64,000 bases of DNA from Sinohyriopsis cumingii (Eukaryota; Mollusca; Bivalvia; Unionida; Unionidae): positions 157,836,789-157,900,788 of the forward strand of contig CM068824.1 of NCBI GenBank assembly GCA_028554795.2, given 5' to 3'. Positions within the stretch are counted from its first letter, which is position 1; each line of letters starts with the position of its first letter. A model generated the notes under the pieces. That model was not told where the DNA came from, searched no databases, and worked only from the letters and a program-made list of their open reading frames with translations. Both the position numbers and the translations under genes were made by a program. Below, piece by piece: positions 59,061 to 64,000 of the stretch.

Positions 59061-59465
59061 ATGTCACCCTCCAGAAAACATCCCTCTTCTAAACAACCCC
59101 AAGGAAAGAAAAGAAAAAGACTGCCTCCTCGTTTAGTCAAACATGGGGACATGTTATCTGTCCTGTCCAAAGCTTCTCCACCCCTACGAAAAAAACTCAT
59201 TCAATCAGCCTCCAAAGAGGTCATCGATACCGTGTGCGAATGCTGTTTGAACGTCTTGAAAGGCACGATCCCTTTGTCCAAACACCAGAAACAATGCTTA
59301 GGCAAACATCGTCACGTTCTTCGCCAAATGGTTCAAAAGAAAATTCCCATTCGTCGAAAGAAGAAGATGTTGGTCCAACGTGGAGGTATTTTACCCCTCT
59401 TGTTAGTCCCCTTACTGAAAGGAGTCTTGGGAACCATGTTGGGAGGACTGGTGGGAGCAAGATAA
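59061..59465 (+). CDS. Basic protein with hydrophobic Gly/Leu-rich tail (pX-like), intact
   Basis: 134 aa. KKRKRLPPRLVKHGDML, CECCLNVLKG, QKQCLGKHRHVLRQM and RRKKKMLVQRGGILPLLL segments in order, ending VLGTMLGGLVGAR. It sits 56 nt after the core-like gene, whose end carries GTATAAAAAGG. Confidence 0.7.
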   Translation: MSPSRKHPSSKQPQGKKRKRLPPRLVKHGDMLSVLSKASPPLRKKLIQSASKEVIDTVCECCLNVLKGTIPLSKHQKQCLGKHRHVLRQMVQKKIPIRRKKKMLVQRGGILPLLLVPLLKGVLGTMLGGLVGAR

Positions 59466-59514
59466 AAAGGCCCTCGGAAGTCCCAAGATCTCAGAATCGA
59501 CCCCTGACAACCCC

Positions 59515-60218
59515 ATGGAAGGACGAAAACTAGCTTTAGTGCCTTACAAACGATGGATGGAATACCATCGTTGGCAAAAACAACGCACCCCGCATTTACC
59601 TCCCAATCCCCATTTGAGCGAGATGTCCCAGTTGCAACACGAATTGCAGTCCTTGATGGATCGCCAAGATTTGTCCGAAACATAACAATCGCAAATGTAC
59701 GGTCAACTCTTGCAACGACTGCAACTCTTTCACCAGAAAGCTTTAGAGGAAACAGCTCTACCCACTCTGAAAGATTTTAAGACCTTGATGAAAAGTCCAG
59801 CACCATCATCACTACCACCACCACCACTACCATCCGCAGAGGTCACCAGAGATGCTACCCCACGAAGACCTGAGGAAGAAGAGATGCGAGAAGTGTTTCA
59901 AACACCGTCAGCAGCGCCCATTTCGAGTAAGATTTCAGCATCCTTGTTGACCCCGTCCCCCCACACCCCAACGAGAAGAAATGAAAGCTTGGGTTAAAAA
60001 GATGATGTCCACTCCTCCTTCGACAGAAGTGAAAAAGAAAGAAGGGGAACCAGAATTGAAAAAAGAAAAGAAGACCAAAGCCATTCCAATGCCACCTCCA
60101 TCACCATTACCTACCTTCGACTTCTACTCCCGTAGCCCATCGGACACGTAAATCCGTTTCCAAACCACCCTTTCGACCCACCCAAAGTAGCATCACCGAA
60201 GAGTGGGTGACTTATTAA
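59515..60218 (+). pseudogene. MEGRK protein, broken
   Basis: TAA at 59,683-59,685 ends the first frame after 56 residues (copy 2 has a Glu-Lys reading there). The frame continues to 59,997, then changes before the EWVTY end at 60,216-60,218. The central linker differs from copies 1 and 2 (PPPPLPSAEVTRD...), so this gene has a variable middle. Confidence 0.6.
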
Positions 60219-60230
60219 CACACCAAAAAA

Positions 60231-61339
60231 ATGGAGAAGGTGTTAGCCAACATTTACTACGATCCCTCCCATCCTGCAGGTTACGCAGGAGTTCTAAAAT
60301 TGTATCGTGCTGCCAAAACTCGACTGAAAAGTCTCCGTTTACCTCAAGTGCAACGATGGTTACAAGAACAAGCTACCTACACTTTACACAAACCCATTCG
60401 ACGCAAGCTTGCCAGAAGTCGCACCCGAGTGGAAGGCATCGATCATCAATGGCAAGCCGATTTAGCCGATGTCTTTCATTTGGCCAGCTACAATCGTGGC
60501 TACAAATATTTGTTTTGTGTCATCGACGTCTTTTCCAAATTTGCATGGGTCGTGCCCATGACTTCCAAATCGAGCAGCGAGTTAGTGCGAGCCCTGCAAC
60601 GGGTGTTGAAACAAAGCGGTCGTCACCCTCTTCGATGGCAAACAGACAAAGGTACCGAATTTCTGAACCAAGCTTTCCAAAAAGAATTAAAGAAACGTGA
60701 CATTCATTTTTTTACCACCGAGAATCCTGAAACCAAAGCCAGCATCGTAGAACGTTTTCAACGCACTTTGAAAGAACGCATGTGGAAATATTTTACGCAT
60801 CACCACACTCTGAAGTACACCGACATCTTACCGCACCTGGTGCAAGCGTACAACCAATCTTACCATCGAAGCATCGGACGTGCCCCGCAAGAAGTGACTC
60901 CCGAGAACGAAGTGCTGGTGTTTGAGCGCCTGTTTGGTACGTCCCGACGAGGGCTGTCCCCAAGAAAAGTGGAGAGTTGACCGTAGGAGTTTGGGTACGC
61001 ATTGGCAAAACCAAACGCACTTTCGACAAAGGTTACTTACCTAACTGGACGACCGAATTGTTTCGCGTCACTGGACGAGTGCATGGCCGTCATCCTGCCG
61101 TCTATAAATTGGAAGACATGAACGGAGAAGTGCTCAAAGGAACGTTTTATTTGCCCGAGTTACAACGTGTGACCAAAAAAGAAGACGACGTGTACGACAT
61201 CGAAAGCATTCTCGAACGCAGAACCCGTAAAGTGGGCAAACGACGTGTCAAAGAAGTCAAAGTATGTTGGAAATTATATCCCCCCAGTTTTGATTCTTGG
61301 ATCGACGCTTCGCAAGTCATCGACTATAAAAAGAAGTGA
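60231..61339 (+). pseudogene. INT: Integrase with chromodomain, frameshifted
   Basis: The catalytic core (QADLAD, TDKGTEF, SIVERF) is intact. One C is missing near 60,945 and the frame ends at 60,980. The C-terminal DNA-binding region and chromodomain (60,977-61,339) are read in another frame, with CWKLYPPS where copy 2 has RWKGYPPS. Confidence 0.9.
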
Positions 61340-61344
61340 CCATC

Positions 61345-61752
61345 ATGCCCTTTCACACAGACGCAGCTACGTCGACCACTTCTTCACCTAGTTCTTCTCT
61401 GCAAGATTTACAAAAACAACCCTTGTGGGTGTGGTGCGGAGAACGTGTGCCTAAAACGCAAATCGTCTTTTTCTGCCAAATCTTCGTGGTGTATTGTGTC
61501 ATCAGTGCAGCCATTGCCAATTTGAGTTTGCAACAAGGAGACAAACAATTGTGGACCATTTTATTGAGCAGTTGCATCGGTTACCTGCTTCCCAATCCCT
61601 CCCTGAAATTCTCCTCGAACGGGAACCTTGTGTCCAGTGCCAGTGCCAGTCACCACTCCAATAACAACAACAACAACAACCCCATTTTGGGCGGAGACAC
61701 GCCTCTGACGTCCAGCAACCCCTCGGACAGCCACAGAACTCTGGAATTATGA
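61345..61752 (+). CDS. Small two-pass membrane protein
   Basis: 135 aa, intact; the two hydrophobic spans are identical to copy 2 except for I to S near the first. The tail has a run of Asn from an AAC repeat (61,660-61,680). ATGA overlap with the next gene, as in copies 1 and 2. Confidence 0.65.
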   Translation: MPFHTDAATSTTSSPSSSLQDLQKQPLWVWCGERVPKTQIVFFCQIFVVYCVISAAIANLSLQQGDKQLWTILLSSCIGYLLPNPSLKFSSNGNLVSSASASHHSNNNNNNNPILGGDTPLTSSNPSDSHRTLEL

Positions 61753-62664
61753 GTCACCAAAACCAATTTTACTTAACCTTACCCAGTGACAGTTCCATGG
61801 AGGTGTTTCCCAACAACATGTTTTGCTGTTACATTACCAAATTACCTCAGGCCATCCAGTTAGATCACGAAGCCCATTGGGAAGTGGCTTTGTTAGAAAT
61901 GATTCACCCTACACAAATCCAAAACATCACTGAAAAGCAAAACACTTTTGAGGTCGAAATCCTGAACCAACAATTGCAAGAAACCATGAATGAAATGGGG
62001 TTTTCAAGGGACACAAGACCATCCAACAATTCACCCTTCAATATCTACACCTTGAAAATTCCGCCAGGGTTTTATTTTAGTGGCCAACATTTGGTGGACA
62101 CCATTGCTTCCAGGTTCGAGTCAGCCTTTGGCAAAGCCCTGAACAAAGCCAGAAAAAGTGTCACCCTGGAGTACCATAAAGTGGCTCGTCGGTTACTGAT
62201 GAAATTTCAGGATACCCAAACGTTGTCCATCAGTTTTAATCGTGACTTGTTTGATATTTTGGGTGGAGACACAAAAAATGGCTCCAAATTTTAAACCGAA
62301 AATCAACAGCAATATGGAATTTTACAAGTTTTTTCGATTCCCTGTAGAATTGAACCAAGGACTGAATTTGATGTTTGTGTACTCCGATGTGGTGGAGTAT
62401 AACGTGGTTGGAAACACCTCCGTGTCGTTACTGCGTGTCATTCCTTTCAAAGTGGATAGTACCACGACCAGTGACCAGGAAGGTGGAAACACTTACCATG
62501 TTCACCGTGAATTTGTACATCCTCACTATTTGCCCGTCAGTAAGTCGTATTTAGACAGTGTCAACATTGCTATAAAAGGAGATCTGGGACAAAATATTCC
62601 ATTCACCAAAGGAAAAGTCACGGTGAAACTCCATTTTCGAAAACGGTTCTCTCACGACTCGTAA
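61749..62664 (+). pseudogene. Penton-like minor capsid candidate, divergent centre, frameshifted
   Basis: The first 60 and last 110 residues are nearly identical to copy 2, but residues about 60-190 (61,915-62,320) are strongly different, with only a few shared anchors (IPPGFYFSGQHLV, VTLEYHKVARR, FDILGGD). A frame change near 62,270, in an A run, ends the first frame at 62,294. The 3' part is open to 62,664. Confidence 0.7.
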
Positions 62665-62667
62665 GTC

Positions 62668-63111
62668 ATGTATCCAGTGTACCGAGGGGTTGCTCGACAG
62701 CGAGGACACGGTTTAGGAGATATGTTGAAATCGGCCTTTCGTTCGGTGGCCCCGGTGTTGAAACCGATGGTGACACGAGGATTGCACGCCTTGAAAGATG
62801 CCGCACTGACGCAAGGCAAAGAATTTCTCCAAAATGTCATCATCGACAAACAAAACCCTAAAGAAGCCTTCATGAGGGCAGGCAAAAATGTCTTGCTGCA
62901 AACGGGTAAAGACCTTTTGGGCCGACGAGAAACACCTATAAATGCCCTGCACGCTACCGAGTCAGGCATTCCTACTTCCCTGACGCAACAGCAAGGACAA
63001 GGCAGAAAGAGACGACGAAGAAAACACCCTTTAACCAGACTTCACACGTCTAAAGCTGGAAAGACAAAGAAAAGAAGAACCGTTCGAGACTTAGACGTTT
63101 TTGATTATTGA
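62668..63111 (+). CDS. pVI-like basic protein, intact
   Basis: 147 aa; the longest version. Conserved N-terminus MYPVYRGVARQRGHGLGD, amphipathic stretch, GRKRRRRKHPLTRL basic cluster and RDLDVFDY end. Starts 3 nt after the penton-like stop. Confidence 0.65.
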   Translation: MYPVYRGVARQRGHGLGDMLKSAFRSVAPVLKPMVTRGLHALKDAALTQGKEFLQNVIIDKQNPKEAFMRAGKNVLLQTGKDLLGRRETPINALHATESGIPTSLTQQQGQGRKRRRRKHPLTRLHTSKAGKTKKRRTVRDLDVFDY

Positions 63112-63127
63112 GACACAGAGAAAAAAA

Positions 63128-64000
63128 ATGATGCACCGAGAGTCTTGCGCTTGTTCCAAGTCGGAACTGGATCTGTTTGCCATGCCCCCCACGATGATGA
63201 CCATGCAAGAATCCCAATGGGTGGAATTGACCGATTCCGCTCCCATCGAGTTTGAAATCAAAGGACAGACCGAAGATTACATCGATCTGAATAGCAGTTA
63301 CTTGTACTTGAAAGTCAAAGTTCAAGATAAGAATGGAAATGCTATAGACACTGAGCCTGTAGCTCCCGTCAACAATTTCATGCATTCCTTGTTTAGCGGA
63401 GTGGACTTGTACTTGAATAACAAACTAGTCAGTAGCAGCATGGATACTTACCCTTATCAAGCGTACCTGGAAAATCTCTTGACGTACGGAATAGACGCCA
63501 AGAACACTCATCTCAATGCTTGTGTAGTATGGGAAGCTGACGATGCAGGCCAGTTTGACGAAACCGAAATTGATACAACCAAAACACACAACGAGGGATT
63601 TGTAGAACGAAGAGACAAATTCAAAGACGGACAGAGTTTAGAACTGATGGATCGTTTGCATTTGGACATGTGGCTGCAAGAAAAGTATTTGCTGAACGGA
63701 GTGGATGTCCGCCTGAGACTGAATCGTAGCAGTACCGCTTTCCATTTAACGGCTGATAGTGACGATAATTACAAAACCAAAATCCAAGAAGCCAGACTCT
63801 ACGTACGCCGTGTGGAAGTGTTACCTAAAGTGGGAAACGACATCAGTCACACGTTGAGCAGAACGACCGCCAAGTATCCGATCCGACGCGTGGAAGTGAA
63901 AACTTTCACTATTCCCAAGGGGCAACGATCCATGATCGAAGATCATCTGTTCCAAGGACAGCTACCCAAACGTTTAATCGTTGGTATGGTCGAGAATGAA
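63128..64000 (+). CDS. MCP: Major capsid protein (F54H12.2-like), 3' end outside window
   Basis: Open from ATG 63,128 to the window edge, 291 residues. N-terminus MMHRESCACSKSELDLF is typical of the family, then a 6-C run that keeps the frame, and DYIDLNSSYLYLKVKV, NNFMHSLFSGVDLYLNNKLV, MDRLHLDMWLQEKYLL and RRVEVLPKVGNDIS. It lacks seven residues (FHPVSSL) found in copies 1 and 2. This is the best-preserved capsid gene visible. Confidence 0.92.
   Translation, partial: MMHRESCACSKSELDLFAMPPTMMTMQESQWVELTDSAPIEFEIKGQTEDYIDLNSSYLYLKVKVQDKNGNAIDTEPVAPVNNFMHSLFSGVDLYLNNKLVSSSMDTYPYQAYLENLLTYGIDAKNTHLNACVVWEADDAGQFDETEIDTTKTHNEGFVERRDKFKDGQSLELMDRLHLDMWLQEKYLLNGVDVRLRLNRSSTAFHLTADSDDNYKTKIQEARLYVRRVEVLPKVGNDISHTLSRTTAKYPIRRVEVKTFTIPKGQRSMIEDHLFQGQLPKRLIVGMVENE

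Larger units (their letters stand above)
48134..64000 (+). mobile_element. Polinton/Maverick copy 3 (right end outside window)
   Basis: Starts with AGTAGTGAATGGGG at 48,134 in the sense expected for a left tip. Gene order follows copy 2 up to the major capsid gene, which runs off the window. Two deletions removed the BIR/F-box block, and a DNA transposon sits in the left promoter. ATPase, core-like, pX-like, membrane, pVI-like and (as far as visible) capsid genes are open. Confidence 0.93.

Noticed and set aside
1..64000. A single 26-27 kb tandem duplication giving three copies
   Set aside because: The spacing looks regular, but the DNA between the elements is unrelated and the termini are of two types, so the copies inserted separately.

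Overview
The window is invertebrate nuclear DNA carrying three large virus-like DNA transposons of the Polinton/Maverick (adintovirus-like) class, all in the same orientation. It is not a bacterial or free viral genome: the elements sit between A+T-rich non-coding stretches that hold a tRNA-derived SINE, a (CA)n microsatellite and minisatellites, and they carry nested non-LTR, LTR and DNA transposons. The 3' part of the SINE resembles tRNA-SINEs I recall from molluscs, so a mollusc host is my best guess, at moderate confidence.

Layout. Copy 1 enters from the left edge, inside its polymerase gene, and ends at 22,408. Host DNA follows at 22,409-23,463. Copy 2 (23,464-44,315, 20.85 kb) is complete: it has matching terminal inverted repeats (TIRs) of about 0.4 kb that begin AG, and a 6-bp target-site duplication, AACAAA. 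Host DNA at 44,316-48,133 follows. Copy 3 starts at 48,134 and leaves the right edge inside its capsid gene. Copies 1 and 3 have a different type of terminal repeat from copy 2, so this is a cluster of separate insertions and not one tandem duplication.

Gene plan, left to right, read mainly from copy 2: a divergent pair of small end genes (a basic protein on the minus strand and a Gln-rich coiled coil on the plus strand); a minus-strand zinc-knuckle protein; protein-primed DNA polymerase B; an accessory block (two BIR proteins, a Cys-rich protein, one to three F-box-like paralogues, small membrane proteins); an A32/FtsK-type packaging ATPase; Lys/Arg-rich core-like proteins; a DDE integrase with a C-terminal chromodomain; a membrane protein; a penton-like minor capsid candidate; a pVI-like basic protein; the major capsid protein (F54H12.2-like family); a conserved CYGC-motif protein; an adenain-type protease; and three small right-end genes. 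Polymerase, integrase, ATPase, protease and capsid together make a potentially virion-forming, self-integrating element.

Condition. No copy is fully intact. All three polymerase genes are broken. Copy 1 is the most decayed, with many nonsense changes, mostly C to T. Copy 2 has an intact integrase and protease. Copy 3 has an intact ATPase and pVI-like gene but has lost the whole BIR/F-box block. Copy 1 carries a LINE (15,851-20,039) that itself contains a solo LTR (17,435-18,018). Copy 3 carries a 2.4-kb CACTG-ended DNA transposon with an intact 562-aa transposase-like gene.

Most unusual signal. The small genes at both ends of the elements end in what look like replication-dependent histone mRNA 3' ends: a 6-bp stem with a TTTC loop, an ACCCA-like flank, and a purine-rich GAAAAGA element about 13 nt further on. 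These lie 20-50 nt after the stop codons and replace a poly(A) signal as the first 3' element. The right-end genes also share a repeated promoter box. The core genes lack both features. This suggests that the end genes are wired to S-phase, histone-type expression.
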